A stretch of 64,000 nt of DNA from Poecilobothrus nobilitatus (GCA_947095535.1 OX352773.1:168962438-169026437), one strand, 5' to 3'. Numbered from the stretch's first letter, positions 49,069 to 62,640 are shown. Numbers and translations: made by a program. Notes: generated by a model not told the origin, from the sequence alone.

Positions 49069-50019
49069 AATTAACTAACAACAGTGACTGTTAGTCTTTG
49101 TTAGTATTAAATATTTCTATGAATTTGTAATTAAACTCAAGTACCTATTTATTATCACTTAATAAAACTTTAATTAAAAGATCAAAATAAACAAAATTTA
49201 TAAATTTAAGAAAAATCGGTAATGTAAATAATAAATATATTAGCTCTGTAATTTCAAATAGAGTCTGTTATCCTCTGTTGTGCTTTTAGGGTTAAAAATC
49301 TTTGTTATATTATCTATATTTTGATTTTCAGAATATAAGTTTTGTAAATAAATTTAAGTTTTGTGTTGATTAAATTTTCGGAAAAATAAATTTTATAAAT
49401 TTTAATTTTTATAAGTAAATAATTTCAAGAAAACCAGAATAATATTTTCTATTTAATATAATTACATAAATTGTATATGTCAGGATATTAGCAAATAATT
49501 TAAGTTCTGGTAAAGTGGTATAAAATACTGATATGAAATTACTTCAAACAACAAAGCACATAGAGAAGAATAAAACACAATCCAATTATTACTCTATGTC
49601 AGTACGCTTTTTCTATCCCATTTTCTAGTTCTTTTGTTACAAATTCCTTTAGAACGGCGCAGGGAAATAACTCCGCACAACTTTAACTAACAGGTAAAAC
49701 AACCTATCATTGTGGAAAATAATTCCATCAAATCGAAATGGACTTAATTCCCATTATCAAGGTGGGAAGTTATTTTCATTTCAATTCCTTTAGGTCCGTA
49801 GTGTAACTTCAAAGCATAGAAGAATTATTCGATAAAAGTCGGTTATAGATTTTCCTACATTTTTTTTATTTTTTTTTCACTCATTATTTGTAGCAACAAA
49901 TTTAGTAGAATATAGAAACAATAATCTCAATACGAACAGAAAATAGTATAAAATCTTATTCATGTCAGTTAAAATTTAGAATTTATTTTTAGTTTTTATT
50001 CTAGTTATATTTATTTATT
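49069..50019. other. A/T-rich intergenic DNA, no gene seen
   Basis: A slightly G+C-richer block at 49640-49810 has no coding domain that I recognise. Confidence 0.5.
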
Positions 50020-50234
50020 TATTTATATCCAGGTACTGTGGTATATAAATGTGCCAGGTAGCTATAACCCCTGTTTCCTGGTAGGAATGTGAGGTGTACG
50101 AGATATTATGAAATATAAGGTAATTTTTTTTATATTATATAATTATTGCACCCAGCCGGGAATCGAACCCGAGACCTCTCATTCCCTTATGAATAAGAAG
50201 CGGTGCGTCAACCACTGCACCAATGGCTGGATTT
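50010..50234 (-). repeat. tRNA-derived SINE
   Basis: On the minus strand, the A box TGGTGCAGTGG (50212-50222) and perfect B box GGTTCGATTCC (50159-50169) sit in a tRNA-like head starting CCAGCCATTGG. About 130 bases of unrelated body follow, ending in an (AAAT)n tail at 50010-50028. The head differs from the SINEs at 4.6 and 57.7 kb, so this is a second SINE family. Confidence 0.8.
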
Positions 50235-52253
50235 TTTAATTTTTTTAAGGAAAAAACTTCATATCTAATTAATATAAAAATTTAATAAAAAAGAAAATTA
50301 AAAAATTGTCAGAATTGCTGTCGTCCAGGAACTTTTGCTTACCTGATTAAATTCTTGCAAAATGATCTAGGGAATATTATATACCTATTCAGTTACTCTG
50401 GTTTCCATATTTGTATTCTGGTCTAAACTGTTTAAAACGCATTTTTTATATAAATTTTTAACATCAAAAATGTTGTGGTTCACACGTTTTACAACAACAG
50501 AAAAAATCAAAGTTACATTTAAACGTTTCGAATAAAATATTTACCTGACCAAATTTTACTGGTAAAAATTTTAATAAAATATTAATGCTTTCTCTTTCAA
50601 TTTTGGAAAAAAAAATTTTTAAACGAATGCCTGTTTTCATAAGTTTATATTTAGAACGAACAGGCCCATTATATACAATAAAAATATACATACCTTACTA
50701 TAAAAGCCTGTATTATTTTCAATTAACTGGATTTTAGTTACCCGAAATCATTTGACTATATTTTCATATACATATTTATTTCGGAAGACAGGATAACCCT
50801 GATTTTTAGTTTTATAGTCTTTATTATTCCAATCAGAAATTTTGGAATGCATAATAACATAAAACATCCAATTTTTCATTAAAAAAATCACAATTATACA
50901 ATATACGATTTTTGCAAAATAAGTATAGGTATATGTATAGGTATTCAGTGTCTTAGAAGAGAGAACTTTTCTTACAAAACGTATAAATCACTGAATTTGT
51001 AATTAACTATAAAATCTTTTACTGATTACATATTTATGAACTCTCGTAAAAATAATTTTTAACTATTTTTTTTTAAAACTGCAATTAATTTTCACCAAAA
51101 AGTAGTTTTATAACCCACTGTTAGAGTTATTGTAGTCCACCTTTATTTGAAGGAATTAATTCTCACAAAGGCTCAATTAATTCCCATGTAGAGTTAATAT
51201 CATGTGAAACTATTTCCCTGTGCAATTTTTAGTATTTAAAGTAGCTATAAATATTCACAATTTTTTACTTTCATTTTTTAAAACAAAATATATTTATATA
51301 ATATGCAATTATAAAGAAAGATATTTTAATAATAAGTAGTTAGATACTATATTATATACATTAAATGTTACTTTTGAATTCTGATACTTATTTTTTGAGT
51401 ACCCGTTTCTTTTTAATCTAGTTTTATTAATTGAACTGTAAGATGAATTTCATTTGAATAGATTTTTTTTTTTATTTAAACATTCTGGTGATTCTCTAAG
51501 AAAAATACAAACAATAACAATAAAAGGATAAAAAGAAAATTAGGAAAATGTAAAAAGGTAAAATTTCATTCTGAGAACAAATAATTGTTTTGTTTCTTTT
51601 AAATTAAATTGGATCAAAGTAGTGGTCAAAATATTTTTTATTTTTAAATTTAATTTTTAAATCAAAAAAAAAAAATATAAATATAAAGATTTACATCTAT
51701 TTTTCAAGGTTACCTGACTAAACTTTATCCAACAAAAAACTAACTTTGGATCATAGAAATATCATCGAGGCAGAATATCAAGGTATTTTTAAAAAATATA
51801 GGAAACCGCATAAATTTAGAACAGTTTCATCTCTCTTATTTTTTAAAAGGTTTTTTTAAACCAGTGTTTTCCCAACATATTTCCAAAAACGAACAACTTT
51901 AATTTAAATCATTGAAATCAAATTAAAATATGCCATGTCAACTATTTTTAATGAGCATCATTCATTTATTTAATTCAATGTTTTTTATCTTATTTTAAGA
52001 ATCTTTAATGGTAAAATGCTTTTCACACTTTAATTCTTTTTTGTTCTCTTTTTTCTTTTGTTTAATTTTACTTTTATACTTTTATGTATTTCTTATCCTT
52101 TCAAAATACAGATTTTTAAAGGTGGATACATCTACAGATAAAATTTTATATTAATCAAGTTTCTGTGACATTTTCTGTAATACTTTTTCTTTTTGTTGAC
52201 AAATTTTACTTTTTTATTACTTTACAGTAATTAATTTTAATTAGCCGGAAGAA

Positions 52254-52289
<36 letters not shown>

Positions 52290-55165
52290 TTTCTTAAAAA
52301 TTTAAATTCCATATACAATGAACTGTTTAGGTAACTAACTAAAAAAAATTTAATTAGAAAATTTAAATTTTTAATAAGATCCATACAATGTAACACAAAA
52401 ATGAATATTTTTCGTAAGAGATGTTAAACGATTTAAAAAAAAAAGGAATTTTATAATCGATACGATCGTGTCTAATATTATTTTTCTTAACATTTTCCTC
52501 TTCTCCAATCTCTTTATTACAAGCTTTTCGATCTATTTTCCTATTTCCTTTCTTAAGCCATTTTTTTTATCTCGTTTATGAAAATTTTAATTCAATAATG
52601 TTACATACAATGGGAATGAAGTTGCCGACACCAATATTTTCCAATATTCAATATTCTATATTCTTCAAGATGTGGTGTGTCGTAGAAAACTATATTGTCC
52701 ATGAAATATATAAATCGCATAAAAGAGTCATTTTGAGACACACGCAATCAATGAAGATCGGCAATCTTAATTGTATTAACGATTGCAGGAAAAAGTTTTA
52801 CATTTTTGATTTACCAAATCAATCTCGCAAATTTCTCAATCATGCTGTTCTATTTTTATCTATTCTATCTACAATTCCTTTTTGTGTCATAATATTACAT
52901 ATTTTCATTTCATATTATACGTAGGGGTATTTTCTCTATTTTTTGTTATGATTTTGATATTTCTTTACATTATATTGTTAGTTCCAACCTGTTTCTCTAT
53001 TAATTTAGCATATTTACACTATTTGTTCTATTTGACCTTTTTGACCGAACACTTATCCAACATATCCAAAGTTATTAAGTTTTATCATCACAAACTCTAA
53101 GGACAGTCCAAATCTCGACTCTGTTTCGTAAAATTAAAAGCTAAATATATATATATATATAAATATTGATTTTGTAAGGACCATAATATCATAAAACCTA
53201 GAAATCTGATATTTAAAAACTTCTAAATATTATTAAATGCTCTTCATTTTTATCTAGATTTATAATTCATTTTAAAGTCTGGCTTATGGCGTAGTAATTT
53301 ATTCGCCAGCCTTAAGAATAATAACTACTGCAGTGGACCTACTTTTGATTATATATTACTGCATCTTGTAATCTGCTGATAGGTTTGATTCTGTAGGAAA
53401 TGCTAATAATAATTATAATATTATTACTAAAGTTATACTATTCATAATAACTGATGCAGTGCGTTTAATTATTAACTCATGCAGATAGGTAGCATATACT
53501 ACAACATGTTGCACCTGTTAATAGCTTCGTCACCTCACAGTTCCACTCTCAGATCAAAATTTCCGCATATTTTGTCGAATCCTTTCCTATTCCTACCTCC
53601 TAGCTAATATACTGCCTTTAGTCAGTAAGAATCTGACATTATCATGGGGGTATTTTTGGCGTCTTTGAATGATTCCAACCTCCTTTAGGGAAAAACAAGA
53701 TACCTAATTTTATAAATTTTTTCTAGATAACTATTATCTAAAATGTATTTGATTGTCATTTAATATTTAGATTAATATATTAATACTTTCATCAATAGAT
53801 ATTATCTTACAAAATTTGGAACTCTTTTTCTCTAAAGTTTATTCAATCTTTCAGTATCATAAAGAAACAACGACTTATATACAGAAAAACCTTTTACGCA
53901 TATTTCACTATATAGATCAAATAATATAAATGGCCTTCAAAAATGCCAAGTTTCTTTTCATAATTTGCGTAAAAACGAAAATAAAGTGTTTTAAAATAAA
54001 AATACACAAGAAAATTAAAATGTGGGTCAAAAGGGTTCTGTAATTTTGTTTTAAATAAAGTTCTTGTACTTTTAAAAATACAAATAAACAAAATCAACTG
54101 TACACAGTAAGTGTTATTAAGTCCTTAAAAATATGAAATTTCCTTTAAAAATTTCTTAAGACTTTGTTAACCTTACGTTGATTATTTTCTGAATACATAA
54201 TAACATAATGTATAATAATAATAATATATGCATAATAATTTAAGTATATAATTATTTGTAGTATAAAAGGAAAATTTTAATTTAATGATCCCCATTTTTT
54301 TTTTAAGCATGTTTAAACAACTATATAATTACAATAGAGTATAACCCAAATGTCCTTGAATTGCATTAAATTAAATTATTTACAGATTTTTTTTTTTACT
54401 GCTTTTCTTTTTATAAGAAAATTTTCAGACTTAGAAAAATTAATTTGAACATAATTATTAATCAAGGATAAAATCTATTTCATATAAATGACATCCTTGA
54501 AGAACAATAGTTTAATTTTATGATTAAAAAAAAAATTATTAAATTGAATGTTTGCTGATCTTGGCACCATATATATATTTTGTAATTTTGTTTTTTTTTT
54601 TAATTTCCGAGCATATTTTAATGTCTATCTAACCAGATAGACACAGCTATGGCAGCTAGTATAAAAAAGTAATTGTATCTTTTATAAAAATATGATTAGT
54701 CCAAATAGTAATAATATTAAAGCATATCGAAATTTTTGACAGCACAATATTTTATTTCGCCTAATATCAGATCTACCTCTCATTTTGTCCAAGAAAATTG
54801 TAGCAAGTATAGATTTAACTATGTATATATTGTTTTATTATAAAATGGAATTTTTGTTTAGTAAGTAAAGGTCATATATGTTGAGCAAATGGCATTTATC
54901 CAATCTTCTTTAGTGTTTTTCGATTATTCCCTTCTACTCTCGCATAAAAAACAAAAAAAAAAGTAGTGTTGTGTAGTTTTCGATAATGTGATTAGAAAAA
55001 TTTAAATCGTTTTATAAGCTTCAATTTTTTCCCTTTAACTTTTGTACATTTTGCACATAATATTAACCCATTTTTAAATTTAATTTTACTTTATTATCTG
55101 GGCATGGCATACATCAATGGGTATGGGACTGTAAGGGAACAATGAATCCGCGTATTATTATAATA
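50235..55165. other. A/T-rich intergenic DNA, no gene seen
   Basis: It includes an AT microsatellite at 52254-52290. The 108-codon frame at 52598-52924 has no conserved domain or signal and is probably chance. Possible LINE-like wording near 53280 is too weak to call. Confidence 0.5.
52254..52290. repeat. (TA)n microsatellite
   Basis: About 18 AT units with one G interruption. Confidence 0.95.
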
Positions 55166-55166
55166 C

Positions 55167-55210
55167 TACTTTGCTATCAGTGACTTTTTTTTGTCACTGA
55201 TAGCAAAGTA
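55167..55210. repeat. Perfect 18-bp hairpin with T8 loop
   Basis: TACTTTGCTATCAGTGAC (55167-55184) is exactly reverse-complemented at 55193-55210 around eight Ts. The stem has mixed base composition, unlike its surroundings. It lies within a short dispersed repeat shared with 12.9-13.05 kb. Confidence 0.92.
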
Positions 55211-56479
55211 TTCAAGCAAAATGAAAATCTTTCAAAGACATCAAGAATACCATCTTCGTAGTGTCACTGACTATTGACTAAACCGGCTTCCCCCTTTAAA
55301 CAATATATAATAGGATGAGACTTCTAAGAGCTAACACAGTATATTGGTTGAAAAATCAGCTATTTGTAGAATTAATATTTTCAATAGAGTTATAATTCAC
55401 ATATACGACATATTCATGATCTGTTTCTACTTTAGTATCAAATATAATTTTTTAAATTTTTATTTTCCTACCATCCTTGAAGCAAAAAAAAAAACAATCA
55501 CTTTTTTTTTGACAATAAATCATATTTAATTCGAAATTTATAAAATATTGTTTAGGCTCAGTTTTTTTTTTAACCAAGGATCAAAGTCCTTTTTTTTTTG
55601 AATGATAAATATCAAAAATAAGTTTTTCAAAAAGAAATGTGCCTCACCATTTTACCAAAAATAATTTTCGTATAATATACATAAGTATTATTTTTATTGT
55701 TAAAAAACGTAACCTCTACGTAATCTATTTAAATAAAAGAAAAAATACCATTTTAATAATAATATTTTAAACTAAAAAAAAAAAAAGTAAATAAAAAAAA
55801 ATTATATTTAAAAGAAAATTCCTTTAAACTCTTTTCTTTTACTGAAATTTAAAATTAATTATTTTCCATTTTGATTAATGACAAGTAAATCTTCGTTAAC
55901 ACCCATGTCATAATCACTTTAATTTTGTTTTGGTCATTTTCTGCCATAAGGCAAATTTACTTATGGGTTATAGGATCAAAAAGAAGACGAAAATTCATTT
56001 ATTATTGTACAAACAAAACCTTTGACCTTTTTCAATTTTATAAGTTAGTTTACTCTTATTTGTAAAAAGAAACTTTTTAATTTATTTTCAAATTTATCTC
56101 TGTTTTACAAAACGTAACAGACATTAATCCATTTACAATTTTTTTTTTTTTTTTTAATTTAAATATTAAAAAATTTTCATATCACAAAAATTATATCCTT
56201 TAGAAAAATAAATATAAATCTAAAGGTTATGCATTCTTTTGAAAGAAAAACTTTCATAAAAATATATAAAAAGCATACAAAGCGACAATTTTAATATGAT
56301 GTATATAATAATATAATATGATGTCCCATTAAAATGAAGAAGAATAAAAAAAAAATTATATAAATTTTATACATTTACAATATAATTTTTCAAATTACCC
56401 TAGAAATATGCAATTATTTTTCAAATCAATAAATGCTTTACAATAGAATTCACACATTCACACATTCGCGTTCCACATT
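55211..56479. other. A/T-rich intergenic DNA, no gene seen
   Basis: Homopolymers dominate; nothing else recognised. Confidence 0.5.
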
Positions 56480-57336
56480 TTTTAGATTTCTGTAAAGTAT
56501 GGCTGTTAAAAATTAATTTTAATAAGTGCGAAAGCATATTATTTAGAAACACGTATAATAACCTTAATTACAATTATAAGAAAACTGGAAAAGGTTCATT
56601 ATAAAAGCACCTAACAGTAACACGATAGCAAACAAAAAAACGGTGAAGTATCTAGGAGTTCACCTACATAGAAATTTTAATTACATATAACAAGTAAAAA
56701 GCGCAACAGAAAAAGGCACTAAAGCTATGCATGCATATAAAAAACTATTTTATAATAAGGCACTCAACAATAAAGTGAAAATCATTGCATACCTTATATT
56801 GATCAGACCAGTATTATCATATGGTATACCAGTATGGTATAATATAAGCGCCAGTCTCATGGAAAAAATCAGAAAATTTGAAAGAAAGTGCATAAGAGTA
56901 TGTATTAACAAATCACACAAACCAGAATCTGACTACAAATGTTTTTATTCAAATAAATATTTGTACAAAGAAGCAAACATAAACAGAATCGATAATTTTA
57001 TGATAAAATTAATTCGAAATTATTATGTTAGAGCAACAAATACTCCAGAAAATGGTCTAATATCCCATATTTTTTTCCACAATGAGGAGTACATTAAAAA
57101 AAACTTTGCTCTCGGGTTTTATAGCTCCTGAGCATTTTATATATCTAGATAAAAATGGTTATATTCAAAACCTGAATCGTGTCCCTATACTATATCACTA
57201 TAGTAGACGGGCTACATGTAAAACTATTGAATATGATCCTGGTAACATTAACAGAGATCTCCTGAAGTATGACATGAGTATTGCTCATAAGGATATATTA
57301 ATTAGGCAAAACTGTTGGTGGTTAGGTGCAGCATGA
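56480..57336 (+). pseudogene. LINE reverse transcriptase C-terminal part, frameshifted
   Basis: Blocks KINFNKCESILFR, VKYLGVHLHRNF, AYKKLFYNKALNNKVKIIAY and SYGIPVWYNISASLMEKIRK correspond one for one to the 27.4-kb protein. A frameshift near 57110 separates FALGFYSS from the continuation GFIAPEHFIYLDKNGYIQ, which ends LIRQNCWWLGAA. The region before 56727 has further shifts and stops. Confidence 0.82.
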
Positions 57337-57450
57337 AATATATGGAAACATATTTTTAGTATGTATATTAGTGTAAGGTAGGATAAGATTTTAAATTATA
57401 GGTTAAGTTAGTATAGGCTTGTTTTATAAAAATTAAAAAGAAAAAAACAT
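56480..57450 (+). mobile_element. 5'-truncated jockey-like LINE, 3' end with UTR
   Basis: This is the same family as the element at 27.3-28.7 kb, opposite strand. It starts within RT motif D (KINFNKCESILFR) and runs through the C-terminus to a short 3' UTR and A-rich end near 57450. Confidence 0.8.
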
Positions 57451-57715
57451 TGATTTTTAAAACAATTTTTTCAATGAAAAGTTAAAGAAGATATGAAATT
57501 ATATAAATGTATGTATATTAAAAATAAGAAAAAGCTAATTTAACATTGACATAACTTAACATAAAAAAAAAAAATTTAATTTTTAGATGTTAAAAAAAAA
57601 AAAAATATTGATAAGAAACGTTTTTTTTTGTAAACTTTTTAAGTTAAGGTAAATTTGATAAATTGGAATAAATAAAGTTTAATAAGAAAAAAAAAAAACA
57701 ATAGAATGAAATGTA

Positions 57716-58005
57716 TCGGTGCCTCGGTGGCCTAGTGGTTAAGCATGTTGCTTATTAACTGAGGGAATTCGAGTTCAAATCTGGCACAGGCAGCAAATTT
57801 TACAAATTTAGAACAAATCTCACTTGCTACCAAACATAAATATATGATAATATATATAATATAATCAAAATAAATAAAATTAGTGTATAATTTAATAATG
57901 GTATTCGACCTATAATGGCCTTAGCAGCCGATAGTTTTGTAATATTGCAATATCCAATGTGCTTTGTATTATTAATATAAATGATAAAAATAAATAAATA
58001 AATAA
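57716..58005 (+). repeat. tRNA-derived SINE
   Basis: The head GTGCCTCGGTGGCCTAGTGG has an A box at 57728-57739, with a diverged B box AGTTCAAATCT at 57772-57782. The head matches the SINE at 4569. The body probably runs to the (AAAT)n tract at about 57988-58002. It lies about 270 bp after the LINE end. Confidence 0.65.
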
Positions 58006-60048
58006 AATTTATCGATATTTTTTAACTTTTTTTGTAGATTGGATATAAGATTTAAATAAAAAGTAAAAGAAAAATAGAATTAGGAGAAAAACTATACTTC
58101 AGAGAATAATTTCTGTCGTCAGTCTTCACTTACTGACAATGAAGCATGACTTTCAATGAAGCATAATAATATACCTCACAATTCCACAGAATTTAATAAA
58201 TATTATGTGAACTCACATTCCCTCGGTTAATAAACAGCTACTCTGTCACTATTTTGTTGTGATTATCAAGCTAAAGATATTTTTATCGTTGCTATATTAA
58301 TTTAAATGATTTATTTCTTAAAAATTAGAAAATTTTCATCCACATATACCTACGTTTTTTATGCGTTTATATGCAAAACTAAATTATTAAAGAAATCATT
58401 AGCTGTTATGTGTAATTTAGATCTATAATTAATGAAAGTCAGGTATGTAGAAATTAATTATAAACTTCTTAAATTGGTTTTACCATCTTTTAGTTATAAG
58501 CTTCTAAAACTAAAAAGAGAACTTTATAAAATTTGTCATTTTATAGCAATAATTGTCATATCATTGTGTTTTACTGGTAATTATCTAATATAAAGGATAC
58601 ATCTAATATACACAATATTTTTTTTATTATCTTTTGCTGTGAATATGTTATTATACATTGGTTTATAATCAAATATTATTATTATATAAAAGAATCGCAT
58701 TCAGTGAATCTTTGAATAATTGAATCAAAATTATCAAATTAATTAAATACCACTTCATATCAAGTCAAGTAATTCATGCCAGAAAAAAATCATATAACTT
58801 TTTTCAAAGGACATTAAACTTAAATTTGTATTCAATTAACTTCGCGTGTAATTTTTATGTATAAAAATAAAGAACTGTTGAAGATTTTGATTAAAAATTA
58901 ATTATTCTTACTGAATAAAGATTTTAACAAACACACGCAATTATATATATATTTTTTATTACTTTACTGTAAACATGAAAAATTAGCTCTTAATATTGCC
59001 AAAGAATATAAAATATAAGTGGATTTTAATTGAATACACATCACTAGCAGATTATGCAATCTTTTCTTTCTTTTTTTAATTTATAAATTTGTACAATCAT
59101 ATTAAAATTTAGAAAAATATTTTAAAAATCGACAAAACAACCAATTGATATACCTAACAAAGAAACTTTTTCTTAAATAGCTATTAAAAAGTAATAAATT
59201 CTAATATGAAGAAAAACAAACAACAATAGTAACATATTGCATATCAACAGGCGACATTTTTATTATTTATTATTTTTATTCTTTTTCACCATACTTTGAA
59301 ATAAGTATAGGTATGCAAAAACGACTTATTATTAATAAATTATATGAAGTAAGAAAGAAACGAACAAAAACCACTTCATTATTCATTGTCATCATCAAAC
59401 GAATGCCATCTACATTATATTAATTTTGAGATTATAACGTTCCTACCTAATGAAAATAAAATTTTTCATTTATTGTTTTTTTATTGCAGTCAAGTTAATT
59501 CAAATTTTATATGATCCAAAAAAAAAAAAAATTTTTAAATCTAAATGAAAATTTTCCAAAACAAAGAAAACACCGTAGTTAAAATAACTTCTCACAGACT
59601 TATTATTTTAGGTGTGAATAATTTTAAGGTACTTTAAAAAAAAAAAAAAAAAATTGGAATAAAGAAAGAAACCATGTGGAAATTTAATTTTGAATAATAA
59701 AATACTTAGGTAAATCTTTTGAGAAGCGAACGAAGAGCGTAGGGGGACTAAAATTATTTGAAATATATTTGATGGGTATAGTGAAGTAATACCCCTCTTT
59801 AAAAGGAATGTGATAACATATTAACGGTTGTAAAAATACGGATATATGAAGAAATATTCATTATTTTTAAACCGAACAAATTTTAGACCATCCTTTGGAA
59901 TAAAAAGCTTTCTAATGCAAAAGTATGGTGTAGCTTCTAACTTTTATTTGAAAGACAAGGCGATGTTATATGAAAAAGATGCCTAACGAAAGAAATTTTA
60001 AACATCGGCAAAGTCGTAGAGAAACAAATTTAGCCAATTTAAAAAAAA
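58006..60048. other. A/T-rich intergenic DNA, one SINE scrap
   Basis: At 58199-58250, the minus strand reads TTATTAACCGAGGGAATGTG followed by AGTTCA, a fragment of the SINE head. Nothing else recognised. Confidence 0.5.
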
Positions 60049-61372
60049 ACAAGGTAGAATGTAAACCAACGGTTTTTAAAAGCGCACATTTCCAAAACTC
60101 AATACAAACTGTTTAGAAGTGTGACTTACACAAAAATTTGAAAATTTCATGTAATAAGAAAAAATGTGCAAATAGGACATTTTTGAAATTTTGAGGGGCT
60201 ATAAGTCCGGAATCCTATATAACTAAGAAAAGCCGTTAACACACGTAAAAATATATTATTGAAGCTTTAATTTTTATGTCTTGCCGAAGAAAAATTTGTA
60301 CAGGTGCCTAAGTTACAGGTGTCTAAAAATAGCAAATTTTCAATTTTTGAGGCGTAATAACTCTTAAATAAGGGGTGCTACCAAAAAATTTTCTGAGGAA
60401 ACTTATACTAATTCTAAAAGTTCTTTCTTGTCTCAAAATTTCAGGTTCCTATCTAAAGGGGTGCCGGAGTTATGAAAAAAAAAATTTCATGCAAAATGTG
60501 GTTTTCACATAACGGTAAATTTAAATAGTAAATTACAAAATATCACATAATTTTGATATTGTTTTATATAGATAATAAAATTTTCGATCTTCTGGCGGTT
60601 TTAGATTGCAAAATTATTACGCAGAGCCCGAGATATATACATCTGAAAATGGGGCTTTTTCGCAATTTTGAAGAGCTGCAACTTTGGAACCCTTTACAAT
60701 TAAAATAAACCTTTAACACAAGTAAAAATATATTATTGTAGCTTTAATTTTTATATCTTGCAGAAGTAAAATGTGTACAGGTTCCTAAGTTACAGGTGTT
60801 TAAAAATAGCAAATTTTCAATTTTTAAGCCCTAATAGCTCATAAACAGGGGGTCCTCCGAAAAAATTTTCTGAGCAAACTTATACTAATTCTAAAAGTTC
60901 TTTCTTGCCTCAAAATTTCAAGCTTCTATCTAGAAGCGTGCCGGAGTTATGAAAGTAGAAATATCATGCAAAATTTGGTTTTCACATAACGGTAAATTTA
61001 AATACTAAATTTAAAAAATTGTATAATTTTGATATTAATTTACAAAGATAAAAGAAATACCTGTCGAATGACGTTTTCAGATTGAAAAAATCTGAAACAG
61101 AACATAAGATATATGCATTTAAAAATAGGGCTTTTTCAAAGTTTGAGGGGCTGTAGCTCCGTAATGGGGGGGGCTACATAAAAAAGTTGTTCCACAAAAT
61201 TTTTTTTTTTATGAGACCTACCTATGGTTAAAATTTTTTTTCTCTATCTTTAACGGTGTAGAAGTTTTGTAAACAGACGGACGGACGGACGGACGGACGG
61301 ACGGACGGACGGACGGACAGAGTGAAACTAATAAGCACATTTTTTCAAAATTTTTTTGGAAATGTGCTAAAA
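60049..61372 (-). repeat. GTCY-family repeat, copy D, with internal 477-bp duplication
   Basis: Ends match copy C (ACAAGGTAGAATGTAAACCA; GGAAATGTGCTAAAA). The interior is present twice, offset by about 477 bases: GTAAAAATATATTATTG at 60245 and 60722, and CATAACGGTAAATTTAAATA in each unit. The GGAC tract at 61276-61320 is almost perfect, about 11 units. Confidence 0.8.
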
Positions 61373-62329
61373 AAGACACGACCGAGCAATAAATAAATAA
61401 TATAAAACTTTTAACAAAACCACTTAAAATATAATATAATAAGTTATATAATGTTGGTCTTTGTAGCTTCACTTTCCTAAATTTTATTTTTGCTCTTTTA
61501 ATTTAAATCCAAAATTAAAATAAAATCTTATTAAAAAGTTCATAATGAAATTTTACTTGAATGATTACGATTTGAACGATTCTTCTGAATATATTGAATG
61601 AAATATTATTCTTTCTATTTACAAGAATAAAATAAAATGATATTACAAGACTTAATTTCCGTACAGAATATAAAAATTTCACTTTGAACCAATATAATTA
61701 TGTAATATGAAAAGAATAGATACTCTAAGTAAAAGTCGCCAAAAATTTTGCAAAACAACTAATTTAGTATTTAAAATTTTATTTTAATTTCAATTTAAAT
61801 CGCAATTACATATTAAAATTTATTTAAAAGTACTGCCAAGTCACGATTTTTCTTCATTGAAATATGAGGTATATTTTCCTATTTCTATAACTCGAAATTT
61901 CCATTTAGACCTTACCACTAAAAGAATTCTAATCGCCCAATTCGACTAAGAGCAGCTGGTAGAAAAAATTTAAATAAAAAAACCTTTCACCAAATTATAA
62001 GCTTTAGTACTTTCAAAGAATACAATTGAATTAAGTGAAAATTCGGAAAAAGTAAACAAAAGACTTAAAAGGTAGCCTTTAAATAAATTTAGTTATATAG
62101 CAGAATACCTCTGCTGTTAAAGAAATTCTCAAATATTTCTATTGCTTTTATTCAACGATTAAGTTTATAACTCTTTCCATTACAAATCCTAAAACAAAAA
62201 AAAAATCATGTTTCGAATAAACATGAAAATCTTTTAAGTCAAGTTAACGTAATTTAAATTTTTGGTCATCAAACTCCCTTTTGAAAGAAAACTGTTAGTC
62301 TCACCTTTCTAACCGAGAACATTGTTCCT
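61373..62329. other. A/T-rich intergenic DNA, no gene seen
   Basis: No repeat match or domain noticed. Confidence 0.5.
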
Positions 62330-62640
62330 TTATTATTTAGATTATTGTTGTCTTAGGAGTTTTGATGTAGAATTTTTGTGCTTCCCCTGTACTACGTTTT
62401 GCGGGTTTTACTTTCACTTATAATACTTCTGCCAGTCCTGCTGTCTCTAAGAAAATAAAGATCTGAAAGGGTTTATTGGTGAGAGTACATTATCGGCAAA
62501 GCAATATACTCCTAGATACACATATATTCTGATCGGTATAAAGTTCCGCAGTTTTTGAATATGTGTTCTGGCGTCGTTTTCCTTAATGAAAGAACCCGCA
62601 TGTATCGTCATTTTCTATTCTATATGAAGATCCTATAGTA
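62330..62640 (-). pseudogene. LINE 3' end, homologous to 22975-23370
   Basis: The minus strand begins ENDDTCGFF, and a frame change leads to an RIYVYLGVYCFADNV-like segment. This parallels the ENDSKCRFY and RYVHLGAY of the 23-kb copy. Shared 3' DNA includes TCTTTATTTTCTTAGAGACA and GGGGAAGCACAA. Confidence 0.58.

Noticed and set aside
50150..50232. Functional minus-strand tRNA gene
   Set aside because: Good A and B boxes, but a non-tRNA body with an (AAAT)n tail follows, so SINE is the better reading.
52598..52924. 108-codon + strand frame with a hydrophobic end
   Set aside because: No signal peptide pattern, conserved motif or flanking exon structure; composition matches its A/T-rich surroundings.
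53270..53520. Possible LINE fragment (SLAYGVVIYSPALRI-like reading)
   Set aside because: Only one short stretch looks like RT thumb sequence, with no second block to confirm it.
61276..61320. CRISPR-like or satellite array from GGAC repeats
   Set aside because: Units are four bases with no spacers; it is a microsatellite within a repeat.
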